A stretch of 8,582 nucleotides of DNA from Clostridia bacterium. GTDB taxonomy: Bacteria > Bacillota > Clostridia > Oscillospirales > CAG-272. The translations under genes and the position numbers were made by a program. The number at the start of each line of letters is the position of its first letter. The first letter of the stretch is position 1. The DNA lies in the NCBI GenBank assembly GCA_900769475.1, contig CAAGGQ010000212.1:1-8582 (forward strand), given 5' to 3'. Shown one piece after another: positions 1-6,634 of this stretch. A model generated the notes under the pieces. That model worked only from the letters and a program-made list of their open reading frames with translations, was not told the origin of the DNA and did not search any database.

Positions 1-1535
1 GCGGCGATGAGAGTGCCGTCCTTGCGGGAGGTCATCACGCTGTAATGCGCCGTGGGGTCGTAGGCACGGAATTCGCCGTCCAGAAGCACCTCTTGATGTG
101 CTTTCCAAAAGGCAAGATAATTTTTCAGTACGCAAACATGCTCCTCGGAGATCGCATCCAGCAGCACCGAGATCTGAGGCACCATAAAGAGGGTGGAAAG
201 CAGCTGCCGTGCCACCGATTCCTTGGTGTCGCGGGGATGCCACTCCAGCATATCCGAATGCACCGCAGCGTTCCCCATGAGGGTTCTCAATTCTCCCATT
301 GCAAAGCGATTGCGCATGGAATCGTTGGGGCAATCGAAGACACGGAACATATTTCCGTACTTGCGGATCACGGGCCCCGTGTAGGTCTGACGGAACTCGA
401 TGAGCACCTCGGGGTTGATCTCGCGGAGTGCCTCGGTGATCTCCTTTAACAGCCGATCCACCGCGTCCTCCAGGGAGGTGACGTCGCGTCGGGGATCGCT
501 CTCGGGGGTATCGGCGCTCAGCTTGAAGGAGTCGATAAAATCCAGCTTAAAGCCGTCAATGCCCCACTTCAGGAGAGCATTGCGGTAAATATCGACCAAA
601 TAGGCACGCACCTCGGGGTAGCGGGGATCCAAGCGGTAGCAGCTGTTCTCTCCCGTATTTTCGTGGATCCCCAAAAGCATATCCTTAAATCTTTCGTATG
701 CTTTGGACCGTTTTCCAACAAAGGGCACCGAAAACCAGAACATAACCTTCATGCCCAGAGCGTGAATGCGATCCGAAAACGCCTTCATATCGGGAAATTT
801 GGAAGCAACGGGCGACCAGTCTCCGCAATAAGCAAAGGTGCGCTCGGGACCGTCCATTTCCCAGCCCGCGTCCACGATCAGGGTGTCCATACCCATGGTC
901 TTTGCCCTCTCGCATTGCTTTACGATAGGCTCGGCACTCACGTCGTTGTGGAAGGAATACCAGGTGGAATACACCGGCTGTCTTGCCGCGGCGGGAACGT
1001 ACGCCGCCGGGTAACCGCAATCGCTCTGCCACCAGGCATCGATCCGACGGACCGTATCGTCAAAGGGCTCGTGAGTGCGATCGAGGCGGATGGTAACCTC
1101 GTAATGATCGAGGGGAGCGATGGGCTCCTTGAATAGGGTCACCTCGGTCAACAGGGTGGAGGTCTCTTCATTCACCCCCGACCGGATCTTACAGGGGGTC
1201 TTGGCATCGGAAAGGGCAAAGGTCACCCGGTTCTCCCCGTTTTGCCCAAGAATGGCATGAAGGGGAGCTCCGGAAGCAAGGCTTGCGGAAGACCCGACCT
1301 TTCCCCAATCGGTAGGCAGGTATTGGCGCATGCGGAGTCCTGTACCCCAGATGCTGTACAGATCCACGCAGGGAGTGCGGAAGCACAGAGTGATCGCTTT
1401 GGGAACACAGACCGCCGCGAAATTGACCTTCACGCGCAGCTCCACAATATCATTCGAGATCCCGTTGGCACTGGTTTGCACCGTTGCGTCTTGGTTTTCG
1501 TTGATAATTTGATAGGGCTCGTACCAGTGATTCAT
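1..1535 (-). CDS. GH36-family alpha-galactosidase, partial (C-terminus beyond left edge)
   Basis: Predicted glycoside hydrolase that removes terminal alpha-galactose from raffinose-type or plant oligosaccharides. 511 codons are visible, with no stop before the window edge. An N-terminal beta-rich domain (about 1-170) precedes a (beta/alpha)8 barrel with the motifs TWYSF (191-195), VDAGW (221-225), GIDGFKLDF (325-333) and DCPNDSMRNR (401-410). By family analogy Asp332 is the nucleophile, and Asp401 or Asp405 the acid/base. HSDMLEWH (426-433) also fits the family. No signal peptide is visible, so the enzyme is probably cytoplasmic and acts on imported sugars. The ATG at 1535-1533 lies 17 bp after the mutS stop. 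The best Shine-Dalgarno, AAAGGA (1549-1554), overlaps that stop with a long 13-nt spacing; a weaker GGA lies 5 nt from the start. This suggests translation coupled to mutS. The GH36 class is clear. Exact substrate is inference, and a related alpha-galactoside or alpha-N-acetylgalactosamine specificity is possible. Confidence 0.88.
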   Translation of the reverse strand, partial: MNHWYEPYQIINENQDATVQTSANGISNDIVELRVKVNFAAVCVPKAITLCFRTPCVDLYSIWGTGLRMRQYLPTDWGKVGSSASLASGAPLHAILGQNGENRVTFALSDAKTPCKIRSGVNEETSTLLTEVTLFKEPIAPLDHYEVTIRLDRTHEPFDDTVRRIDAWWQSDCGYPAAYVPAAARQPVYSTWYSFHNDVSAEPIVKQCERAKTMGMDTLIVDAGWEMDGPERTFAYCGDWSPVASKFPDMKAFSDRIHALGMKVMFWFSVPFVGKRSKAYERFKDMLLGIHENTGENSCYRLDPRYPEVRAYLVDIYRNALLKWGIDGFKLDFIDSFKLSADTPESDPRRDVTSLEDAVDRLLKEITEALREINPEVLIEFRQTYTGPVIRKYGNMFRVFDCPNDSMRNRFAMGELRTLMGNAAVHSDMLEWHPRDTKESVARQLLSTLFMVPQISVLLDAISEEHVCVLKNYLAFWKAHQEVLLDGEFRAYDPTAHYSVMTSRKDGTLIA

Positions 1536-1552
1536 TGCTATCCAAAAATCCT

Positions 1553-4162
1553 TTACTGTAATCTTTTTTTCAGGTCGAAGAGGAAGGACATACATTCAAA
1601 GGGCGAGAGGGTGTTCAGATCCACGCCCTTGAGCTCGGCAATGATCTGATCGTTGATGCAATCGTCAAAGGTGATCAGAGAATCGTCCTTCTCGGCCGTC
1701 TTTTTCTTGGGGCCAATGCCGCCCTCTTGGCTGTCGGCAATGGCGCGGGAGGTGGCTTCCACCGAGGCCAGGATCTCACGGGCTCGCTTGATCACCTCAT
1801 TAGGAAGTCCCGCCAGCTTGGCCACCTCGATGCCGTAGCTATCATCGGTGGAGCCCCGCACGATCTTGCGCAGGAAGGTGATATTATCCCCCCGCTTTTT
1901 GGCGGCAATATTATAGTTGACCACGCCCTCGAACTCCTCCTCCATGGAGGTCAGCTCGTGGTAGTGGGTAGCAAACAGGGTCTTGGCGCCGATCTTGCGG
2001 CTGTTGGTGTATTCCACAATGGCGCGGGCAATGCTCATGCCGTCAAAGGTAGAGGTTCCTCTGCCCACCTCGTCGTAAATGATCAGGCTCTTTCTTGTGG
2101 CGTTTTTGAGGATGTAGGACACCTCGTTCATTTCCAGCATGAAGGTGGATTGCCCCGACGCCAGATCGTCGGAGGCACCCACGCGGGTAAAGACCTTATC
2201 CACCACGCCGATCCTCGCCTCGGCGGCAGGAACGAAGGAGCCGATCTGCGCCATGACGGTGATGAGGGCCACCTGGCGCATATAGGTGGATTTACCTGCC
2301 ATATTGGGGCCGGTGATGAGCATAAGGCGGTTGGCGGAGGTATCCAGGTTGACATCGTTGGGCACGAAATAGGTGTCCTTTACGAATTGCTCCACCACGG
2401 GGTGACGGCCGTCCTTGATCACGATTTCGTCCCCTTCATTCACCTCGGGACGCACGTAGCGATGCTTGGAGGCCACGGTGGCCATGGAAAGATACACGTC
2501 CAGCTCGGCCAGCAGGGCCGCCGTGCGCTGGATCCGCGCACTCTGCTCGGCAACGAAAGCACGAATCTTTTGGAAGATCTCGTATTCCAGAGCACAGACC
2601 TTATCGGCCGCGCCAAGAATGGTGGCCTCCATGTCCTTGAGCTCCTGGGTAATGTAGCGCTCGCAGTTGGAAAGGGTCTGCTTGCGGATGTAGCGGTCGG
2701 GCACCTGGGAGATCAGGGATTTGGTAACCTCAATATAGTAGCCGAACACCTTATTGTAGCTGACCTTGAGGGTCTTGATCCCCGTGGCCTCCCGCTCGGC
2801 CTGGGCGATCTGCTCGATCATGCCTTTTCCGTTGGCCATGACCTCCCGCAGATAATCCACGTCTTTATCGTAGCCCGTGGCAATGATGCCGCCCTCCCGC
2901 AAAGAGAAGGGGGGCTCCTCACAAATGGCGGCCACGATGGTGTTGTAAACGTCACCCAAGGGATCCAAATCGCTGCAGATGCGGCGTAGCTCCTCGCATT
3001 GGCTGTTGGCCAGGAGCTGACGGATCTCGGGAAGCACCGCCGCCGTATTGCTGACGGCACGCAGGTCCTTGCCGTTGGCGCTTCCGTAAACGATGCGGGT
3101 AACAAGACGCTCCAGATCCAGCACATGAGAGAGAGCCTCGGTCAGCTCCTCGCGGAGCATGAAATTACCGCAAAATTCCTCCACTGCGCTCTGGCGGCGA
3201 ACGATGGCCGAGGAGCTGAGCAATGGATGCTCCACCCATTTGCGAAGCATACGAGCACCGGCCGCGGTCTTGGTCTTATCCAGAACCCAGAGCAGAGAGC
3301 CCCGCTTTTCCTTGGTGCGCATGGATTCGGTAAGCTCCAGGTTGCGGCGGGTGTTGATGTCCATTTCCAGATACTGCCCGTCGGAATAGACGTTGAGCTC
3401 CTTGATATAGGAGATGTCGCTCTTTTCGGTATCGGCGAGATAGGAAAGCACGGCGCCCACGGCGCGGATCATGGCATCGTCCTCCAGATGCTCGGGACGA
3501 AGCTGGGCGCCAAACTGTTCCTGCACTCGTCCCCGAGCCTCGGCAAGATCAAAGCGGGCGTTCTGCCCTGCCGTAAGCATCATATCCAGCCGACTCTCCA
3601 CAAACTCTCCGATCTCCCCCATGTGGGTGGGACTGAGATTGCAAAGAATCTCCCGGGGCTCGTAGGTGCCCAGCTCGTTTCGCAAGCGGGCATCCATGTT
3701 GTTGCCGTCAAAGGAGGTGGCGTAGATCTGGGCAGTGGAAACATCGGCAAAGCAAACGCCGTAGGAGAACTCCCCCATGTAGAGTCCGCAGAGATAGTTG
3801 TTCTTGTGCTCGGTCAGAAGATTGGTTTCGATCAGGGTTCCGGGCGTGATGACCCGCACCACCTCACGGCGAACCAGTCCCTTGGCCAGGGCGGGATCCT
3901 CGGTCTGCTCGCAAATGGCTACCTTGTAGCCCTTTTCGATGAGCTTGCCAATGTAGACCTCCGAGGAATGAAAGGGAACGCCGCACATGGGAGCCCGCTC
4001 GGCCTCCCCGCAATCTCTGCCCGTGAGGGTCAGTTCCAGCACGCGGGAGGCAAGGACGGCATCGTCAAAGAACATCTCGTAAAAGTCACCAAGACGGTAA
4101 AACAGAAGATAGTCCTTATACTGCTCCTTGATCTGAAAATATTGTTCCATCATGGGGGTCAT
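1553..4162 (-). CDS. mutS: DNA mismatch repair protein MutS
   Basis: Recognises base mismatches and small insertion/deletion loops in newly replicated DNA, then starts repair through an ATP-driven sliding clamp and MutL. The protein has 869 residues, normal for bacterial MutS1 (about 850-880). The mismatch-binding Phe-X-Glu is F27-Y28-E29 in GDFYEMFFDDA. The connector, core and clamp regions follow, with TLKVSYNKVFGYYIEV at 464-479. The ATPase domain has Walker A GPNMAGKST (618-626), a signature region around 661-672 (GASDDLASGQST), Walker B LIIYDE (693-698) and the ATHYHEL histidine (H733). The C-terminal ELKGVDLNTLSPFE...LKKRL (843-868) is the usual end of the family, so the gene is intact. 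The start ATG has AAAGGAG (4171-4177) 8 nt upstream, and MTPMMEQY resembles other Firmicute MutS N-termini. A second Met at residue 4 is less well placed. I see no strong promoter directly upstream. The next gene downstream is a GH36 enzyme, not mutL. Confidence 0.98.
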   Translation of the reverse strand: MTPMMEQYFQIKEQYKDYLLFYRLGDFYEMFFDDAVLASRVLELTLTGRDCGEAERAPMCGVPFHSSEVYIGKLIEKGYKVAICEQTEDPALAKGLVRREVVRVITPGTLIETNLLTEHKNNYLCGLYMGEFSYGVCFADVSTAQIYATSFDGNNMDARLRNELGTYEPREILCNLSPTHMGEIGEFVESRLDMMLTAGQNARFDLAEARGRVQEQFGAQLRPEHLEDDAMIRAVGAVLSYLADTEKSDISYIKELNVYSDGQYLEMDINTRRNLELTESMRTKEKRGSLLWVLDKTKTAAGARMLRKWVEHPLLSSSAIVRRQSAVEEFCGNFMLREELTEALSHVLDLERLVTRIVYGSANGKDLRAVSNTAAVLPEIRQLLANSQCEELRRICSDLDPLGDVYNTIVAAICEEPPFSLREGGIIATGYDKDVDYLREVMANGKGMIEQIAQAEREATGIKTLKVSYNKVFGYYIEVTKSLISQVPDRYIRKQTLSNCERYITQELKDMEATILGAADKVCALEYEIFQKIRAFVAEQSARIQRTAALLAELDVYLSMATVASKHRYVRPEVNEGDEIVIKDGRHPVVEQFVKDTYFVPNDVNLDTSANRLMLITGPNMAGKSTYMRQVALITVMAQIGSFVPAAEARIGVVDKVFTRVGASDDLASGQSTFMLEMNEVSYILKNATRKSLIIYDEVGRGTSTFDGMSIARAIVEYTNSRKIGAKTLFATHYHELTSMEEEFEGVVNYNIAAKKRGDNITFLRKIVRGSTDDSYGIEVAKLAGLPNEVIKRAREILASVEATSRAIADSQEGGIGPKKKTAEKDDSLITFDDCINDQIIAELKGVDLNTLSPFECMSFLFDLKKRLQ

Positions 4163-4217
4163 GGCGGGTACTCCTTTTCTTTTGAAAATGAATCATAAAT
4201 CGCTAACCACTTGCAAA

Positions 4218-4294
4218 AATCCCTCTCCGTCACGCAACGCAAAAACGAACACGTTCGTTTTTTTCAGCGTGCCACCTCTCCCAAAGGGCGAGGC
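4218..4294 (+). repeat. MITE-like element, 3' arm only (partial copy)
   Basis: This stretch follows the same plan as the right half of the complete element at 5005-5125, read on that element's minus strand. Both have AATCCCTC, then TCCGTC or CCGTC, then a hairpin, then GCCACCTC, then a second hairpin ending in GAGGC or GGAGGC. Here the first hairpin is larger: CACGC (4231-4235) pairs with GCGTG (4267-4271), and AAAACGAAC (4242-4250) pairs with GTTCGTTTT (4253-4261). The second hairpin is CCTC TCCC AAA GGGCGAGG (4275-4293). The matching 5' arm is missing on the mutS side, where the coding sequence begins 55 bp away. The assignment rests on shared layout and short identical blocks, not on an alignment. 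Confidence 0.55.
4242..4264 (+). terminator. Hairpin with T-tract (terminator-like, inside MITE arm)
   Basis: A 9-bp stem AAAACGAAC/GTTCGTTTT with a 2-nt AC loop (in practice a slightly shorter stem and a larger loop) is followed on the plus strand by a run of seven T (4258-4264). On the minus strand it is preceded by T-rich and followed by A-rich DNA, so it could act in both directions, though more weakly. It lies 80 bp upstream of mutS, where it could block read-through into mutS from ymcA. The stem has low GC content, so efficiency is doubtful. Confidence 0.35.
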
Positions 4295-4359
4295 TTGGAA
4301 ACCAACTTCCAATAACGAAACGTTCGGAAAGATGGTTGGACATTGAGGAACCTACGTTA

Positions 4360-4404
4360 GGCTCTCCCGCTGGGAGAGCTCCCGCCAAAAGGCGGGTGAG
4401 AGGG
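4360..4404 (+). repeat. MITE-like element, 5' arm only (partial copy)
   Basis: Two adjacent hairpins: GCTCTCCC-GCT-GGGAGAGC (4361-4379, perfect 8-bp stem), then CCCGCC-AAAA-GGCGGG (4381-4396), then TGAGAGGG. The left arm of the complete element at 5005-5125 (read on the minus strand) has the same order: GGCTCCC hairpin, GAGCTCCCG, short hairpin, CGGGTGAGGG. The loop and stem sequences differ while pairing is kept, which points to selection on structure or to distinct subfamilies. The element stops at about 4404, and the second half expected after it is absent; the hairpin array follows instead. Confidence 0.55.
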
Positions 4405-4424
4405 CGATCCTTTGGAAAAATTTC

Positions 4425-4537
4425 CTTCACACGCCGCAGGCGTATTTCACCGATGCTTGCCATCGATTTCACACGCCGCAGGCGAATTTCACACGGCGAA
4501 GCCGTATTTCACTGCAAAAACCGCAGGCGGTTTTTGC
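4425..4537 (-). repeat. Array of five hairpins joined by a constant GTGAAAT linker
   Basis: Read on the minus strand from the ymcA stop, five different hairpins follow one another. Four are preceded by a perfect 7-nt linker GTGAAAT, seen on the plus strand as ATTTCAC at 4444-4450, 4466-4472, 4486-4492 and 4506-4512; a degenerate CTTCAC closes the array at 4425-4430. Plus-strand hairpins are ACGCC-GCA-GGCGT (4431-4443), CGATG-CTTGC-CATCG (4451-4465), CGCC-GCA-GGCG (4474-4484), ACGGC-GAA-GCCGT (4493-4505) and a long GCAAAAACCGC/GCGGTTTTTGC (4514-4537). Stems differ in sequence but keep pairing, while linkers stay constant. The function is unknown. It is not a CRISPR array: the units are about 20 bp with palindromic variable parts. 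Confidence 0.8.
4514..4537 (-). terminator. Long hairpin directly after the ymcA-like stop codon
   Basis: An 11-bp perfect inverted repeat (GCAAAAACCGC and GCGGTTTTTGC, 2 nt between the arms) begins 1 nt past the stop codon at 4539-4541. A GC core flanked by A5 and T5 resembles a bidirectional intrinsic terminator, though the RNA loop must be opened to about 4 nt and only five U follow the core. It is also the first unit of the hairpin array, so it may be a repeat reused as terminator. Confidence 0.45.
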
Positions 4538-4538
4538 T

Positions 4539-4925
4539 TTAGTGGCATCCTCCGCAGGTGGCGCAGTTGTGGGTGCATCCCGAGGGCTGCTCTCCGGTGA
4601 TCTGTGTCATAATGGTGTTGTTCACCGCGTTCATCAGATCGTTAACCTCGGCCTGCACGCGATTGAGCTCCACGAACACAGGATGTTCGGCAATGAGCTT
4701 GTAGAGCTCGTCAATACGCTTTTGAATAGCCTCGATCATTTGCATATCCCGATCGGCTCTGCCCACCTCGGCCTGCATGGCCTTTTGCTGAACCTCATAC
4801 TCGATCATATATTTCTTCAGCTGAGGATTTTCCTCATAGTTCTTCTTCGCCTCTTCCAAAGCGATCAGGCGAGCGTCGTCCTTCAGCTTTCTTCCAAGCT
4901 CTGCTGCAAGTTCAAAAATTTCCAT
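4539..4925 (-). CDS. YlbF/YmcA (RicA-like) family protein with C-terminal Cys cluster
   Basis: A small helical protein of 128 residues. Nearly all of it (1-110) is charged amphipathic helix typical of the YlbF/YmcA family. It ends in a cysteine tail: C117, C121, C124 and C127 plus a final His128 (CX3CX2CX2CH). In B. subtilis YmcA (RicA), YlbF (RicF) and YaaT (RicT) form a complex that carries 4Fe-4S clusters and promotes mRNA processing with RNase Y; a CX3CX2C cluster near the RicA C-terminus helps bind iron-sulfur. The tail and the position between miaB and mutS, as for ymcA in B. subtilis, favour the RicA branch, but I cannot exclude a generic YlbF paralogue. The start ATG has AAAGGA (4937-4942) 11 nt upstream. 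A candidate promoter (4954-4982) and a hairpin just after the stop suggest it can be a single-gene transcript. Confidence 0.88.
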   Translation of the reverse strand: MEIFELAAELGRKLKDDARLIALEEAKKNYEENPQLKKYMIEYEVQQKAMQAEVGRADRDMQMIEAIQKRIDELYKLIAEHPVFVELNRVQAEVNDLMNAVNNTIMTQITGEQPSGCTHNCATCGGCH

Positions 4926-4953
4926 GGTTTTTTATTTCCTTTCAGGGGTTGTG

Positions 4954-4982
4954 ATTTTATTTTTATAAGAGTTTTTTAACAA
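4954..4982 (-). promoter_or_regulatory. Candidate sigma-A promoter for the ymcA-like gene
   Basis: On the minus strand TTGTTA (4977-4982) and TAAAAT (4954-4959) are separated by exactly 17 bp in an AT-rich stretch just upstream of the ymcA-like gene. An alternative pair, TTGATA (4983-4988) and TATAAA (4962-4967), has only 15 bp between. The location between the inserted repeat element and the start codon would keep the gene expressed whatever the element does to read-through from miaB. Confidence 0.45.
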
Positions 4983-5004
4983 TATCAAAAGATGCCAACG
5001 GTTC

Positions 5005-5125
5005 GCCTCCCTTGTGCAAAGGGAGGTGGCTTGCGAAGCAAGACGGAGGGATTGTAAAAAAGAAAACGTACAACAAACAATCCCTCACCCGACTTCGTCG
5101 GGAGCTCCCTTTGCACAAGGGAGCC
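5005..5125. repeat. Complete MITE-like inverted-repeat element (about 121 bp)
   Basis: Its ends carry a perfect 19-bp inverted repeat, CTCCCTTGTGCAAAGGGAG (5007-5025) and its complement (5105-5123); each copy is also a hairpin by itself (CTCCCTT/AAGGGAG). Further in are a small hairpin on each side (GCTT-GCG-AAGC at 5030-5040; CCCGAC-TTC-GTCGGG at 5088-5102) and then a 10-bp inverted repeat GAGGGATTGT (5046-5055) / ACAATCCCTC (5077-5086) around an A-rich centre of about 21 bp. It can fold as one long cruciform or as four local hairpins. It encodes no protein, and I see no clear target-site duplication. It resembles short non-autonomous repeats common in gut Clostridia; mobilisation by a transposase in trans is inference. 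It lies between miaB and the ymcA-like gene. Confidence 0.75.
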
Positions 5126-5199
5126 TATGAATTTTCAAAAATCGTCAGTTGGATTTTTAACGGCCAAAGCTGTAATCATCAAAATCATTTGGACATAAA

Positions 5200-6618
5200 T
5201 CAGATCTTCTTCCCGTACAGAGCAAAAGCATCTGCTCTATCGGCTACAAAGGTTACGAAATTGCCCGTATCCTCGGGAGATCCCTCAAAGAAGGCGATCT
5301 TGTTCCCCTCGGTGCGTCCCGAATAGAGGGCGGGATTATTTTTGCTCACACCGTCGCAAAGAATACGCAGGGGCTTGCCAACCAGGGGCTGATTCTTCTC
5401 CTTGGCGATCTCCCCCTGGAGCGCTAACAAACGGTCGAAGCGGGCGTTTTGGATCTCCCGGGGAATCTGCTCCATCTCGGCGGCAGGAGTTCCCTTTCGA
5501 GGGGAGTAGATGAAGGAATAGAGCATGTCAAAGCCCACGGTGCGAAGCATCCGCAGCGTTCCCTCAAAATCTTCCTCGGTCTCCCCGGGGAAGCCCACGA
5601 TGATGTCCGAGGTGATGGTAACGTCGGGCATCTTCTCCCGCATGTAGCGGACAATGTCCAGATACCGCGCCGTGTCGTAATGGCGGTTCATGGCTTTGAG
5701 GATCGAGTCGCTCCCCGATTGCATGGGCAAATGGAAGTGCCGGGCAACATGCCGGGAATTCGCCATGACGTCGATGAGCTTTCGGTCGGCATCCTTGGGA
5801 TGGCTGGTCATAAAGCGCAGGTAGAAATCGCCCTCGATCTTGTCCAGCTCCGCCAGCAGATCGGCAAAATCGTAGGGGTAGCCGCTGTCCTTGCCGTAGG
5901 AATTGACGTTTTGCCCCAAGAGGGTGATGTCCTTGTAGCCCCGGGCCACCAGCTCCTTGACCTCTTCTACAATGGGGCCCATTTCGCGGCTCCGCTCCCG
6001 TCCGCGAACGTAGGGAACGATACAGTAGGAGCAGAAATTGTTGCAGCCGTACATGATCGAGACCCAGGCACGGTAGGTGCTCTCGCGGCGAATGGGAAGC
6101 CCCTCGGCCACCAGATATTCCTTCTCCTCGGGGCAGTAGAGCCGCTTTCCCCGGGACAGCTTATCGCAAAGCAGCTGGGGGAATCGGTGAATGGAGGAGG
6201 TTCCAAAGACGAAATCCACGTAGGGGTAGCGGAATTTGATATCGTCCTTGCGATGCTCCTGGGTGACCATGCACCCGCAGACCACAATGACCAAGGAGGG
6301 ATTTTTGACCTTGAGATGCTTGTACTGCCCCACGATGGAGAGGGCCTTTTGCTCGGCGTGCTCCCGAATGGCGCAGGTGTTGACCACGATCAGATCAGCC
6401 TTCTCGGGAGCATCCACGATCTCATAGCCCATGGCCTCCGAGAGCCCGGCCAGCTTTTCGCTGTCGGCCTCGTTTTGCTGACATCCAAAGGTCAGCACAA
6501 AGGCGCCGCGACGCCTGCCCTGCTCGGCCAGATAGGCATCGTTTTCGCCTCGCATCCGCGCAATGTATTTTTGTTGTGCCTCCACCTCTTCCGGAGGAAG
6601 GATGTTGTTTTTGTTCAT
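5200..6618 (-). CDS. miaB: tRNA-2-methylthio-N6-isopentenyladenosine-37 methylthiotransferase MiaB
   Basis: A radical-SAM enzyme that adds a methylthio group to i6A37 of tRNAs reading UNN codons, which helps reading-frame maintenance. Taking the ATG at 6618 gives 472 residues. The domains, numbered from a TTG 3 codons earlier, are complete. The N-terminal UPF0004 domain has auxiliary-cluster cysteines C49 (FGCQQNEADSE), C85 (NTCAIRE) and C119 (CGCM). The radical-SAM domain has C195, C199 and C202 (CNNFCSYC), and a C-terminal TRAM domain lies from about 413. GQNVNSYG (238-245) and HLPMQSGS (299-306) are typical of MiaB rather than MtaB or RimO. A TTG at 6627 would start 1 nt from the Shine-Dalgarno AAGAAAGG (6629-6636); the ATG at 6618 is 10 nt away and is preferred. 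A strong promoter lies at 6659-6687. The N-terminal extension before the UPF0004 domain is usual for Firmicute MiaB. Confidence 0.97.
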   Translation of the reverse strand: MNKNNILPPEEVEAQQKYIARMRGENDAYLAEQGRRRGAFVLTFGCQQNEADSEKLAGLSEAMGYEIVDAPEKADLIVVNTCAIREHAEQKALSIVGQYKHLKVKNPSLVIVVCGCMVTQEHRKDDIKFRYPYVDFVFGTSSIHRFPQLLCDKLSRGKRLYCPEEKEYLVAEGLPIRRESTYRAWVSIMYGCNNFCSYCIVPYVRGRERSREMGPIVEEVKELVARGYKDITLLGQNVNSYGKDSGYPYDFADLLAELDKIEGDFYLRFMTSHPKDADRKLIDVMANSRHVARHFHLPMQSGSDSILKAMNRHYDTARYLDIVRYMREKMPDVTITSDIIVGFPGETEEDFEGTLRMLRTVGFDMLYSFIYSPRKGTPAAEMEQIPREIQNARFDRLLALQGEIAKEKNQPLVGKPLRILCDGVSKNNPALYSGRTEGNKIAFFEGSPEDTGNFVTFVADRADAFALYGKKI

Positions 6619-6634
6619 ATGCTTCAAGCCTTTC

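Larger units (their letters stand above)
4163..4538. other. Repeat-rich intergenic region between mutS and the ymcA-like gene
   Basis: This 376-bp gap has no credible gene. From the mutS side it holds the mutS Shine-Dalgarno (4171-4177), an arm of a MITE-like element (4218-4294), a small structured stretch around 4302-4339 (CCAACTTCC pairing with GGAA and GTTGG, enclosing AACG-AAA-CGTT), a second MITE-like arm (4360-4404), a short GGAAAAATTTCC palindrome (4414-4425), and a five-hairpin array reaching the ymcA stop codon. As RNA on the minus strand nearly all of it would be base-paired. No mutS promoter stands out: TATGAT-like sequences exist, but without a matching -35 box. Confidence 0.8.

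Noticed and set aside
1727..2989. Plus-strand ORF of 420 codons antisense to mutS
   Set aside because: It lies wholly opposite mutS, is rich in Gly, His and Leu as expected from reading codon-biased GC-rich DNA backwards, and has no recognisable domain.
2999..4198. Plus-strand ORF of 399 codons antisense to mutS
   Set aside because: Same shadow pattern, covering the opposite strand of the mutS N-terminal half, with no family resemblance.
4163..4404. Riboswitch or T-box in the mutS leader
   Set aside because: The hairpins are explained by MITE-like arms. No T-box motif or known aptamer core was recognised, and mutS is not a usual target.
4425..4537. CRISPR array
   Set aside because: The repeated part is only 7 nt and the variable parts are palindromes of 11-24 nt, not spacers. 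No cas genes are present.
5137..5158. Terminator after miaB (AAAAATC / GATTTTT)
   Set aside because: A 7-bp stem with only one G-C pair and an 8-nt loop is too unstable to support the call.
6619..6627. TTG at 6627 as the miaB start
   Set aside because: It would stand 1 nt from the Shine-Dalgarno sequence; the ATG at 6618 has a normal 10-nt spacing.
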